In this document: positions 1-10,900 of the stretch, one piece after another | How the letters are laid out: each line of letters opens with the position of its first letter | How positions within the stretch are numbered: the first letter of the stretch is position 1 | Assembly (NCBI GenBank): GCA_016946835.1 | Contig: JACVTC010000048.1 | Coordinates: 1-64,000 of the forward strand | DNA length: 64,000 bases | Source: Neocallimastix lanati (nom. inval.) | Taxonomy: Eukaryota; Neocallimastigomycota; Neocallimastigomycetes; Neocallimastigales; Neocallimastigaceae | Direction: 5' to 3' | Translations under genes and position numbers: made by a program | Notes under the pieces: model-generated | Told to the model about the DNA's origin: nothing | Seen by the model: only the letters and a program-made list of their open reading frames with translations | Database searches by the model: none

Positions 1-1
1 T

Positions 2-448
2 TTCTGTTTTGATTATTTGAAGTCAATTTTTAACAAGAAAGAAGCATGGAAAGGTGTTAAACTTGCAGGAAAAAGAATTAGTCTAGCAAAAGCTTTTTCT
101 ACAGCTGAATTAATTGATGAAGTTGAAAATGAATGTGGAAAAAGAACTATTAACTCTAATGAAAATTCTTCTTACAACCAAAAATTTAATTCACATAATA
201 ACAAAATTTTTAATAATAAACCAGTCACTCACGAATCACGTGATAATAATTTCAAAAATAATAATTTGAATAATGATGGAAATAAAGGTAAATATAGAGT
301 ACAGATGTGCTATTTTTGTAACGAAGAAGGTCACAAGAAATACAATTGTCCAAAATTTAATCACTTTGAATATTTGAAATACCAAAGAATGCTAAATGAA
401 GAATCAAGTGGTTCTGCTAATGTCTCAAACGAACGTTTAAACTACTAA
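2..448 (+). CDS. gag C-terminal half (element B, partial at window edge)
   Basis: The frame is open from the first bases of the window, so the true start lies outside it. The first residues (FDYLKSIFNKKEAWKG) align with element A gag (LDYIDALRNNEEAWKK). A nucleocapsid zinc knuckle CYFCNEEGHKKYNC (CX2CX4HX4C) lies near residues 95-110, after an Asn-rich linker. Gag would form the particle shell and bind the element RNA through the knuckle. Assignment to Ty3/gypsy gag rests on the knuckle and on similarity to the complete copy at 7.0-7.9 kb. Confidence 0.8.
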   Translation, partial: FCFDYLKSIFNKKEAWKGVKLAGKRISLAKAFSTAELIDEVENECGKRTINSNENSSYNQKFNSHNNKIFNNKPVTHESRDNNFKNNNLNNDGNKGKYRVQMCYFCNEEGHKKYNCPKFNHFEYLKYQRMLNEESSGSANVSNERLNY

Positions 449-469
449 GAGGGAGTGAACGTTCTCCCT
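436..469 (+). promoter_or_regulatory. gag/pol recoding signal, element B
   Basis: The heptamer TTTAAAC (436-442) is followed by 7 nt and then a hairpin with a 6-bp perfect stem AGGGAG/CTCCCT (450-455 with 464-469) and an 8-nt loop. This is the classic layout of a retroelement -1 frameshift site at the gag end. The same heptamer, spacer length and stem, with a different loop sequence, occur in element A at 7924-7957. Confidence 0.7.
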
Positions 470-2820
470 TAAATTCCAATAACGTTCCTGAGAAGAAGAA
501 ATATTTTGTTGATGCTGCCAAAAGAAAGGAGTTTTCTTTAGATGCTGGAACGGAAATTAGGAAAGCTAAAGCGAATACAACTAATAGAAGTGATATTTTC
601 CAAAAAGATGAAGAAGAAAAAGATGAAGTAGAAGAAGAAGTTGATTTATCTAAAAGGAAAATACTAAAACCTAAAGTTAGAAAGAATTTAAAGACGATTA
701 CCTTTAATGAGAGCATTAAAATAAATAAATCTTCTCCAGATTTAAACAATAATAATAATCATGTTATTAATGATAATAAATTAAACAAAGATGAAGAAAT
801 TAAAAATAAAAATAAAATTAATAAAGAAAGTAATAATTATGTTAACAAATCATTACGTGAAGACCAGTTGAATAACAAAAATAGAAATAATTTCAAAAAT
901 TCAAATATTAATAATTCACAAGGAACTGTAATTAATAAGAAAGTGGACATTGAAGAAACAAAATTAAAATTTAATGAACAGGAAGGTAACACAAAACCAG
1001 AACGTCACATAAATCTAGCTAAATTAACCAATATGGAACCGTATGAAATTATTAAAGATTTAGCCAATACCAAATGCAACATTACTTTTGGTCAAATCTT
1101 AGATATATGTCCTAAATTAAGGTCTGAATTAACAAAAAATTTAAAATTAGAAAAAATTAAATTTGTTAGCTCTTTGGATGCCATGAAATCTTTTATTATT
1201 ATGGAAGAAGAAAATAATCAGGATATGATCAAAAATACAAAATTTCATAGTGACGACTTGGGAATCGTAAATGCATCGGTAGATGATACCGAAGGAAGAT
1301 TACTCATAGATTCTGGAAGTAATTTGAATCTAGTGAGTACTACTTATATTAATAGTCTACCTGGTACCTATGAACAAGTTAATATATGTAGAGGAAGAAT
1401 TTATGAAGCTCTTGGGGATAGTACTATTGCGAATGCTATTGTGGTTCGACTAAAAGTTTCAATTAATAATTATACTTTCTCAGCAGATTTCTGTGTTATT
1501 GATCATAAAGATATTTACTTTGATTTCTTATTAGGACTTAAATCAATTGCTGATAATTACCTTTTCATTCATCCGATGTTAAGATCGTTGTGTCGTTTTA
1601 CTTCAGTTGAAAACTTTGATATCATTGCTCCTATCGTTGAGAACCAAGCTATTGAAATGAATTCGTGTGGTATCAATTTTATTAGACCTAATAAGAATAG
1701 TGAAGAAAATAGTATAAAAGAAATATCTAAGAAAAAGGAAGTAGCATCTCAGGAGGGAAAGAATAAGGACTTAAGAAAGAAGGACATTATAAAAAGTAAA
1801 AATTTTAATAAATCAGAAAAGTTAAAAATTTCTAATGCAAAAATTCCAAAAATTAATTTTGACAATAAAATTGAAAATTTCAAAATTATTTCAAATTTAA
1901 AAATTTTGAGGGAAAAAGCAAGGTATATAGAAAATCCTAATATCATGAAAAATTCCATAAATTCAATAAATTCTGGAGACATCAAAGATAATAAAATTTA
2001 TTATAATCAAAATATATATAGAAATAAATTAACAAATTCATTTGATAATATATTAGAATATAATAATAATATGAAAAGTAATACAAATTGTAATAGACAT
2101 ATACAAGAAATAAATCAAAATAAATTAAAAAAATTTTTAAATCAATTAATTCAATTAAGATCCAATATCATTGAGTATAATAATAATATATTGAACAATA
2201 TAAATTCTTATATATTACAATATAATGAAAGAGGTGCTTTTATGGATGAAAAACATAAAACTCAGGATTTATGTCAATTGCAAAATCAATTATACCAAGT
2301 TTTCAATAATATAATATTATATATGAATAAAATATTAGAAAATAAAATAGATACATATAATAACAATAATAATTACCAAGTTAATGCTATAAATCATAAA
2401 GATTCTAGTAGTAATGAAAGTGCAAATGAAATAGAACAAAAACAAAATGAAATTAATACTAAAGATAACAAAGAAATTAGTGAATTTAAGAAAGAAATTT
2501 TAGAGGACCATTTTATAAATTTAAATACAGAAGAATACATTAAAGACCGAGATAATTCTAGAAAAATTATCATGAAAAATGAATTTCCAAATACTACAGA
2601 AAAATATGCAACAAAGAACAAAATGAAATAAAAATTGGCGAGTTAGTCAAAGTAAAAAAATTTTCGAGATATAAATTAGACCCTTATTTTGTTGGACCTT
2701 ATCAAGTAGTTAAAAAGAAATTTAATACAGTTCAATTAATGGATCCTAATACACATACATGCTTAGAACGACCAGTACACCTTAAAAATATTATAAAATT
2801 TAATACAACTAATGTATAGT
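470..2820 (+). pseudogene. pol remnant of element B: protease plus low-complexity region plus integrase tail
   Basis: A protease-like domain with LLIDSGSNLNLV lies at about 1300-1340, followed by the same downstream block seen in element A (SLCRFTSVENFDIIAPI at about 1590-1640). From about 1690 to 2600 the coding-like sequence is Asn/Lys/Ile-rich and matches no pol domain. Near 2640-2819 sits an integrase-type C-terminus (YKLDPYFVGPYQVVKK), matching the last 60 residues of element A pol. RT, RNase H, the HHCC finger and the DDE core are absent. Broken; a fossil. Confidence 0.75.
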
Positions 2821-2841
2821 TGTATCTTAAGGTGGGACGAA

Positions 2842-3393
2842 TGATATAAAATGAAATATTCAAACCTTAATTAATATAAAATTAGTTTTATTATTCAAAC
2901 ATAAATTAATGTCATAAATCAAATTTAAATCTAATGATTTTACAACAATTTCAATATATGGCTTGATTTCTATATATTAATTATATTTATAATTAATAAT
3001 AAATTTTATAGCATAAATCAATGTTTTAATTGTATTCTTATTATTTTATATTTATATTTATATAGTTATTAAATATTTCCTTAAATAATAATTATTAATA
3101 GTTTATTCTAATCACAAGAACAATTAATTAAATAGTTAATTATAACTAAATAACATAAAAATAAAGCATTTCTCTGAATTAAGAGATGGGCTAGTCGTGT
3201 AGTCGTCGTTGTTGTTTAAAAGTTATATTATGTTAAGTTAGTTTGTAATTAAAAGAATAAGAAAGTTGTTAAATAGTCTTTTTTAAATATATGTAGTTTT
3301 TATATAAAATTAAATAAATAAATAAATAATAAATTAATAAATTTAATAAATAAATCCCAACAAAAGTACATCGAACTTTTGAGTTGTATATCA
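2842..3393 (+). repeat. 3' LTR of element B (552 bp)
   Basis: Starts TGATATAAAATG directly after the purine tract AAGGTGGGACGAA (2829-2841) and ends GTTGTATATCA. The same sequence, with small differences, forms the solo LTR at 48770-49290, which fixes both ends. TG...CA termini. Confidence 0.85.
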
Positions 3394-3768
3394 ACTCTTA
3401 ATAAAAAGTGATGAATCATGAAATATTAGATATATAAATATATAATATTGGTGATTTATTTATATCCTATTTATTCATACATTGATCTCATTGAATATTT
3501 TATTTACATACTTATATATCCATTCATTCATTTATTACTAAATTTTTTTAATATTCAAATATTTATCATTTATTATTTAATAAATTATTATAATTAAATT
3601 ATTTATTATTTTTTATTATTTATTTATTATTTATTATTTATTATTTATTAGTATTATTATTTATAAATTATTTAATTATAAAATTATTTATTCTTTCAAT
3701 TATTTGTTATTCAATTACTTATTTATTATTATTACATATTATTTAATAAAAATTAATACTTTCAAAAT
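3394..3768. other. AT-rich intergenic DNA
   Basis: ATTT/TTATT-rich sequence between the element B LTR and the 3' side of the tRNA gene. No gene seen. Confidence 0.7.
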
Positions 3769-3772
3769 AAAA
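3769..3772 (-). terminator. Pol III terminator of tRNA-Arg
   Basis: On the minus strand a TTTT run lies 6 nt beyond the discriminator base, with a second TTTT four bases further on (3764-3767). This is the usual Pol III stop. Confidence 0.65.
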
Positions 3773-3778
3773 TTTAAA

Positions 3779-3852
3779 CACTCACGGCGGGACTTGAACC
3801 CGCAATCTTCAGATTAGAAGTCTGACGCCCTATCCGATTAGGCTACGCGAGC
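3779..3852 (-). tRNA. tRNA-Arg (anticodon UCU)
   Basis: Read on the minus strand the sequence folds as a full cloverleaf. The acceptor is GCTCGCG with CGTGAGT (7 pairs, two G-U); the D arm is GCCT/GGGC. The anticodon stem is TCAGA/TCTGA with loop CTTCTAA, giving anticodon TCT. The T arm is GCGGG/CCCGC with loop TTCAAGT. The discriminator is G, and there is no intron. It decodes AGA, a common Arg codon in such an AT-rich genome. A Ty3/gypsy LTR begins 16 bp upstream of its 5' end, the position at which Ty3-like integrases target Pol III genes. Confidence 0.95.
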
Positions 3853-3868
3853 CATTTCTAAAAACAAA

Positions 3869-4706
3869 TGGTAAAGAACGAACATATAATGGATTATTAA
3901 TTAGAATTTCAACTTACTTTAGAATCCATTATATTATTCTTTACTTAATATTACTTTACTATATTTTCTATACTAAAATATTTTTTAAATATATTTTTTT
4001 TATATTTTTATTAAAAGTTTCTAAAATATTATCAATAATTCTATATTTTTACTATTAATATCAATATCTATAATTTACCTTAAATTTTATTATTTTATTA
4101 AAGTGTTTATTATCAATATTAATATTTTATTTTTATTTTCAAATATATTATTATATTATTATTATATTGTATCAATATTAAACTTGTATTCTTTTTAGTA
4201 TTTTATTTTATTTTTAAATTGATTATTTAATATTTTTTTATTCCCCACAAATAAAATCAAATCTTAATTGATTAATAATAAATATTAAATATATTATAGT
4301 TTTTAAATTTATTTTATATAAAATATAAGAATATTATATTAACATTCTTGATTAAAATAACTTTATTTTTCTGTAAAATCTTTTTAAATTTTGTTTGTTA
4401 CTTTTCGTATATATTAAATAATTTAGTTTTAGTATATGAAAAATAATATAAAATTATATAAACAAAATTTATTAAAATAAAAATACTTATGAATTAGTTA
4501 ATTTAAATTAATATAAAATTTTAAGTAATTAGTAATAGTAAATATTTTTTTTTAAATATGATAATAAAATGTAGAAAGGCTTTACATATTTATTTTTTTT
4601 CAAAAAGTATAAATAAGTGAAGTTTTTCAATAATTAAAATGTAGACAAAAAGAATATTGAAAATAAATAATTAAATAAAAATTCTAATAAAACCCGAACC
4701 ATAACA
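3869..4706 (+). repeat. 5' LTR of element A
   Basis: 838 bp, TGGTAAAGAACG...CCATAACA, matching 12066-12903 in length and, as far as I could read, in sequence. It begins 16 bp upstream of the tRNA 5' end. Confidence 0.93.
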
Positions 4707-4713
4707 TAATTTA

Positions 4714-4728
4714 TGGTGGAGATATCGG
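4714..4728 (+). other. Primer binding site, element A
   Basis: TGGTGGAGATATCGG begins 7 nt after the LTR. TGG is the complement of a tRNA 3' CCA, so the primer should be a tRNA ending TATCTCC-A-CCA. The same 15-mer follows an LTR end at 41917 and, on the minus strand, at 48030. Confidence 0.75.
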
Positions 4729-4779
4729 GGAATATTAGAAAAATAAAATTTAATATTATTTATTAATTAAATTATTTAA

Positions 4780-4945
4780 CAAAGCCTTGGATATAGATTT
4801 CCGGGCTAAGTTTAACCTACATAGTAATTGGGCTAGTAGGCTCTGGACTGCTGTATTTTATATTGAATACAGTAGCCGTGGTACCCGCGTGGCATGACGC
4901 CGTGAAGAGGCAAGCTGCACGTCAGACAGGGTATACTATCAGATT
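4780..4945 (+). other. Structured leader segment I, element A
   Basis: A GC-richer block in the untranslated leader shortly after the primer site. It holds a clear hairpin CTGCTGTATT/AATACAGTAG (about 4849-4875, one mismatch) and further GC-rich complementary stretches (GGCATGACGCCG region). No coding frame is seen. In LTR elements this position often holds packaging or dimerisation signals; that role here is inference. Confidence 0.5.
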
Positions 4946-5013
4946 ATCCATAAGTTTTGTTAAATAATAATAATTAATAATTTAATATTAATATTAATAA
5001 TAATAAAAGTTAT

Positions 5014-5061
<48 letters not shown>

Positions 5062-5262
5062 TTGGAAAACTTTGGAAAACTTTAGTTTTTGTAGTAACTT
5101 TATTTAATTATAGATTATAGATAAAAAATAATAATAAAAAAAAAAATAATAAAAAGTTAACAAATTTACGAAGTTAATATTCGAGTAAGACAGTGTTAGC
5201 TTGCAGGATATTAATTTCATAAACTCTTATTTACAATTTTGCAAGGTTTTGTAGATTGTAAA

Positions 5263-5413
5263 CGCGAGTATCTCAAGGAACAAATCCTTGACAATTAGGC
5301 AAATACGCCCTAGAACTATAAAACCTTCACGCTGAAGGCAACTACACACTTCAACAGGTGATAGTTTGTTCACTCGCGCAGAAAATAAGAGGTGGGTCAG
5401 GTTCGATCCCTGA
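5263..5413 (+). other. Branched RNA structure II in the leader, element A
   Basis: A closing stem CGCGAG (5263-5268) with CTCGCG (5373-5378) encloses several hairpins: TCAAGG/CCTTGA with a 7-nt loop (5273-5291), TAGGC/GCCCTA (5296-5312), a perfect CCTTCA/TGAAGG with a CGC loop (5324-5338), and GTGA/TCAC near 5359-5374. Just downstream TCAGG-TTCGATC-CCTGA (5397-5413) copies a tRNA T arm and a Pol III B-box-like GGTTCGATCC. Such GC-rich pairing is conspicuous in this AT-rich DNA. The function is unknown. Confidence 0.55.
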
Positions 5414-5644
5414 TAAAACCCTGGTCATTCTTGCGAAGTGACGTTAAAATATATAGTTTTTTTTATTTTTATTTTAGGCTTTTATAAATTTGTTCTCCTA
5501 TTATTATTATTATTATTATTTTTTTTTTTTGCAATAAAATAAAAATATATATATTTTTTTTCCTTTTATTAAAATAATAAATATTTCATTAATAAATTTT
5601 TTTTTATAAATAATAAATTAAATTTTTCTTTAGTGTAGAACAAA

Positions 5645-5686
<42 letters not shown>

Positions 5687-5729
5687 TTTTTTTTAACCAA
5701 TAGTATTATCATAGATATAGATTTATATA

Positions 5730-5775
<46 letters not shown>

Positions 5776-6748
5776 TAATTAATGATAAATATTAAAATAA
5801 TAAGCAAAAAAAAATTTTTTTTTTGTTGTACAAATTTTTAATTTTTTTTAATAAGAATAAATTTTATAAATAAATTTTTTTTTTATAATTCTAAATAATA
5901 AATTGTAATTTTTTTATGTTTATCAGTTTATTTTATTTTTTTTTAATATATACATGTACAATATATATATATATAGAATATATAAAATTAGATTATTATT
6001 ATTATTTATCAAATAAGTGTATTATTTTTATAATTTTATATAATTAAATTTTTTTTATTGAAATTTTTATAATTGAAATATTTTTTTTTGTGTGTGTTAA
6101 ATTTTCTATTATTCGTTATATAATTAATTAAATTTTAATTAAAAAGAAAAATATAAATAAGCTGTCTTACAACTCTCTACGCGGGATAGTTGAACACCCA
6201 CACATAATACTTTATTGTTTTGATCTTGTTGATACTGGGAAGGATACGTTATTATCTTCTTTATTACTAACAATATAAGTTAGCCAAATTAAAAAGAATT
6301 TAATATTGCTACCTTCTTTTTATTAAGTTTCTTAATAATTAACAATCGACATTATCAACTTATCAATAAAGAGCTAAGGGGACTTATTGTAAGAAGGGTT
6401 AACAAGCTATATATTTGATGGTTCAACACTATATAGTTTGGCTTGTATTTTAACTTTTTATTTAATATTTTATTAAATGTTATAACAAAGAATTAATAGA
6501 ATAATAAATATATACAAAAAAGAAATAAAAATAAAAATAAATATACATTATTATTATTATTTAAGTATTTATACAATTTGCTTTATGTTATATTAATTAT
6601 TTTAATAAAGGAAATAAATATATTAAATAAAATTAAATAAAGAAGTTATTACTACAAATAAATTTAAAAAAAAAAAATTAAGATATACATATTTTGTGTA
6701 TTAATGCTTAAGAGAATATAATAAACATTAAAATTCATAATAAAAAGC

Positions 6749-6919
6749 TTCAGATTTTCAAATTGCGTTTTTGAGTCTGAATTTATTTTTTTTTTAGTTT
6801 CAGATTTTCGAAGGGTGTTTTCGAGTCTGAATTAATTTATCAGATTTTCAGAGAGAGATTCTGAGTCTGAATTATTATTGGAATAAAGAATTGGATTGTC
6901 AGAGGGTTTTCTGAGTCCA
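6749..6919 (+). repeat. Array of four covarying hairpins before gag, element A
   Basis: Four hairpins at 6749-6781, 6799-6831, 6840-6870 and 6892-6919. Outer stems: TTCAGA/TCTGAA, TTCAGA/TCTGAA, TCAGA/TCTGA, TGGA/TCCA. Inner stems: TCAAA/TTTGA, TCGAA/TTCGA, TCAGA/TCTGA, TCAGA/TCTGA. Both strands of each stem change together. The array ends about 120 nt before the gag start. Confidence 0.8.
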
Positions 6920-7042
6920 TAATTATATTATTATAAAACAAAGATAAATTTATTTTTTTTTTTTTGTTATTAAATATATTTTTAAAGTAAACATATTTTT
7001 AAATTGGATATCATAGCATTAATACCATTTTTAAATTTTCAA

Positions 7043-7936
7043 ATGGCTGAAAATAAAATCAATTTTAAAGAATTAAAAAAAGAATTAAAAGATATCGAGA
7101 AAATTTCAAAGGAAAATCTCGATATCAAATCTTGGGAATCAGAAATCCGATTATGGATAAAACTTGAGGAAGTTACTGATCCCAAAAAGATTTTTACCGC
7201 CTGCTTACTCACGTCTACTGGAGAGCCTCGCGAAGTTATCCAGGATTTAATTGAAAGTTACAGTACCGATTCTGAATCAGAAAGTGAGGACGAAGAAGAA
7301 GAAGAATCTGATTCAGAAGAAAAGAAAAAAGATGAATATCCTTCCTTAAAGGAAATTGTAGAAGCAATAGAAACTTTTTATGGTCTTAAAGAAGACCAGA
7401 ATATGTTACTTCGTGAGCTCCGTGCTTTAAGAATTAAAAGAAATGAGCGAGTAAAAGACTTTAATACTCGTTTCCGATCCATATATTTGAAATTAGATAA
7501 GAAAAGAAAGAAGCGAGTCAGTGTTCTCGATTATATTGATGCTCTTAGGAACAATGAAGAAGCTTGGAAAAAGGTCTCCCTTAAGGATGACATTTCTTTA
7601 AATCGGGCGTTTGACATTGCCGAAAAAGTTGATAGAGTAATGAATTTGAGACCCTCAAAAGAGTACTCAACTGAAATTGTCAACCCAAGAATAAATATCA
7701 GGAATAATTATCAAAACAACAGAAAGGTAGTAAGAGAGAATTATGAAGTTAGAAGCCCAAAAAGAAATAAAGATTACGAATTGGAGGACTTAACAAAAAA
7801 AATGAAAAATCTTACCATTAAAGCCTGTTTTTATTGTAGCGATCCAGGACATTTGCAGTATAATTGTCCTAAGTTAAATGCAATTATTCAAGAAAATAAG
7901 AAACGGTTATATAGTGGAAAATCTTTAAACCACTAA
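7043..7936 (+). CDS. gag, element A
   Basis: Reads MAENKINFKELKKELKDIEK from the ATG at 7043; the frame is open upstream but has no earlier ATG. A capsid-type region is followed by an acidic Ser/Glu stretch (about residues 75-95), a conserved block (LRELRALRIKRNERVKDFNTRF) and a zinc knuckle CFYCSDPGHLQYNC near the end. About 297 aa, a normal length for a small gypsy gag. The TTTAAAC heptamer lies in the last codons. Confidence 0.85.
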   Translation: MAENKINFKELKKELKDIEKISKENLDIKSWESEIRLWIKLEEVTDPKKIFTACLLTSTGEPREVIQDLIESYSTDSESESEDEEEEESDSEEKKKDEYPSLKEIVEAIETFYGLKEDQNMLLRELRALRIKRNERVKDFNTRFRSIYLKLDKKRKKRVSVLDYIDALRNNEEAWKKVSLKDDISLNRAFDIAEKVDRVMNLRPSKEYSTEIVNPRINIRNNYQNNRKVVRENYEVRSPKRNKDYELEDLTKKMKNLTIKACFYCSDPGHLQYNCPKLNAIIQENKKRLYSGKSLNH

Positions 7937-10900
7937 AAGGGAGAGGAAGCACTCCCTATAAAAATAAAATAGCTTCATTACAATACAAATCCATTCCTAG
8001 TAGTACAAATGATTATAATAAGGAAGAAAAAGAAGATGCTTCCTATACTAATGAAACTCACAAAGAATCCGATAATGAGAATGATGTAGAATTTATAGTT
8101 AGTGCGACAAAAAGGAAGTTGACGACTAACGATGAAACTAGTGAAAATAATGAAAAGAGACAACGTAAAAGTCTCAAAGATAATCCTACCCCTATAACAA
8201 CTCCTGCAATAAGAAAGATAAAAGAGAAGGAAATAGAAAATAGAATAATTGTTAAAAATAAAAATCAACTACATCCTTCGATAATGGCGCAGCCTAATAT
8301 AAATATTGAGAAAGCCAAAGAAAAACAAATTCGGAATAAAGAAAGAGCTAACTTTGGAAATAACAAGGGAAAAAGGAAGGAAAGGGAGGATAATATTACT
8401 ATAAGAGAAAAGCAAAGTCGGGATTCTTCAAAACAAAGAAATAGCATCAGTACTACTAGTGATAAAATGCATCAACGATTAAATAAATTAATCGATAATG
8501 AAAACGATAAAATTATTAAAACAAAACAAATCAATGAAATGGAAGTTATTGAAGTTCCTGAAAAGCTTAATGACGAAGGTCATGAGAATATTACATTACA
8601 GAAGCTCATAGATTTTCAAGAGCCTAAAGAAAAAGCAACAATTAGTAGAACGCTTAGGAACATCAAGATGTGTAAGGATCAGGAAGAATATAATGTTTTA
8701 CAAGATTTGAATGAAACCAAGTGTAATATTAGTTTCGGTCAGCTCCTCAATGTTTCTCCAAAAGTCAGAAGTCAAGTAAGTCAAGGATTAAAATTAGAAA
8801 AACCTGAAAAGAAAATAATAGGTGCATTAAACAATACTATTGCTGCTGCTACTTTGGTAAATAATATTGATCACTCTTATATTAGCAAAAGTAAGGAAAC
8901 CTCAGAAGAAGATATTGCAATGGTTGATGTAACAGTAGATGAAATTCCTGGTAAAGCACTAATTGATTCTTGTAGCAATCTCAATGTTATCACAAAAAAA
9001 TTTTATGAGAAATTACCTGGAAATTATGAAGAAGTAGGTATTAGTCGTGGAAGGATACGTTTAGCGACTAAGAATGATGAGTATTCAGAAGGAATCATTG
9101 TACGAATACCTGTTAAGATTAATGATTATAAAATGATAGTAGATTTTCGTATAATTGATGATGATGACCCATTTTATGATTTGTTGATTAATTTTCAAAC
9201 TCAAGTAGAACACAATCTTTTTATCCATCCTATAAGATATAGTTTATGTCAATTTAATTCTCAAGGACTAATCGACGTTATAGCTCCTATTAATAATAAT
9301 TTCCAAGAAGAAGAAAAATTAGTATGTATAGTAAGGAAAATACTTGAAGATGAAGACACAACTAATGAATTAAAGAAACTTGAAGGTCTATCCCCGCAAG
9401 AGTATATCCATGATGAAAAATTTTTAGCAAGTCTTTGTAAAGATTATAAAGATGTAATAGTAAAATTACTTGAAGAAAACTTGGACATTATAGCGACATC
9501 TTCTGAAGAATTAACCCCGTCAGACTTAGCACCTCATAAGATTAACTTGAAAGCGAACGCAAAACCTGTTAAACAAAGATGTTACAGGGTAACCAAATTT
9601 AAATCGGATATTATTAAAGAAGAACTAATTAAACTTATTAAGAAAAAGCTAGTTGTACCATCTTATTCAGAATGGTCTTCACCTGTTGTTGTGGTCCCAA
9701 AGGCTAATGGAAAATGGAGATTGTGTGTGGACTACCGCAAGGTGAATGATCTAACCGAAAAAGACTCTTATGCCCTTCCATATATTGACGAGATATTTGA
9801 CAGTTTAGATGGTGCCAAAATCTTTACTACTATGGATCTATACTCAGGTTACCATCAAATCCTAATGGACGAAGAAAGTGTTGAAATAACCAGTTTTACA
9901 ACCAAATTTGGCCACTACCAATTCAAAGTTATGCCTTTCGGATTAACTGGAGCTCCGGCTACCTTCCAACGGGAAATGAATAGAATTTTATTTCCTTTAA
10001 TCGGAAAATGTGTTTTCAACTTTATTGATGATATACTTATATATTCAAAAACTGTCGAAGAACATATCCAACACATAAAACAAGTATTAGCAATCTTCAA
10101 GGAACATAAATTAAAAATTAATATTGAAAAATGTCACTTTATGCAAACGGAAGTTGAAGTTCTTGGTCACAAGATTTCTACTAAGGGTCTTAGTCCTCAA
10201 AATAGTAAAATTGAAGCAATTAAAGCCTGGAAAGAACCCACTAATATACATGAGTTAAGATCATTCTTAGGTGCTGTAGGATATTATAGGAACTTTATAA
10301 ATGAATATGCTCAAACCTCAGCTCCTCTTTGTAAGCTATTAAGAAAAGGCGTAAAATATAAATGGAATAATGAACAAAAACAAAGTTTTACCAAATTAAA
10401 AGAAAAATTAATTAATGCTCCTATTTTAAAATATCCTGATTTTTCCAAAGAATTCATTATTCGAACAGATGCATCATATGAAGGTATTGGTGGAGTTTTA
10501 TTGCAGAAAGACGAATCGGAAATAGAACACCCGATTCATTTCATTAGCCGTAGCTTAACCAAAGCAGAAAAGAATTATGGAATAACCGATTTGGAAGGAA
10601 CGGCTTTATATTATTGTATTACTAAATTAAAACCTTATATTATGGGAAGCCCCTTTAGAACCATAGTTTTTACAGATCACAAACCTCTACTAGGTTTATT
10701 TAATAATAAGGAACCGAATAATGCACGACAAACAAGATGGTGTTTGACTGCAAGTATGCTAAAAGTGGATATTCGCTATGAGCAAGGTAAAAAGAATGTA
10801 GTAGCCGACGCTTTATCTAGAATGAAGAACGATAAAGAACAAAAGGTATTAGCTATAAAAACGAATAAAGATGATGAAAATGATTCACTTTCTAAAGTAA

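Larger units (their letters stand above)
1..3393 (+). mobile_element. Ty3/gypsy element B, 3' part, broken
   Basis: An LTR retrotransposon cut off by the left window edge. Parts in order: the C-terminal half of gag with a CCHC zinc knuckle, a retropepsin-like protease region, a long Asn/Lys-rich stretch, the last ~60 residues of an integrase-type C-terminus, a polypurine tract and a 3' LTR. The RT, RNase H and integrase core are not present, so this copy is a broken, non-autonomous fossil. Gag, protease and tail are clearly related to element A (same knuckle spacing, same GPY/F-like tail), but it is a different subfamily with an unrelated LTR. A solo LTR of its family lies at 48770-49290. Confidence 0.85.

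Noticed and set aside
5397-5413. A second tRNA gene at the T-arm-like TCAGG-TTCGATC-CCTGA
   Set aside because: No acceptor or anticodon stem with proper spacing can be built around it. Kept only as part of the leader structure.
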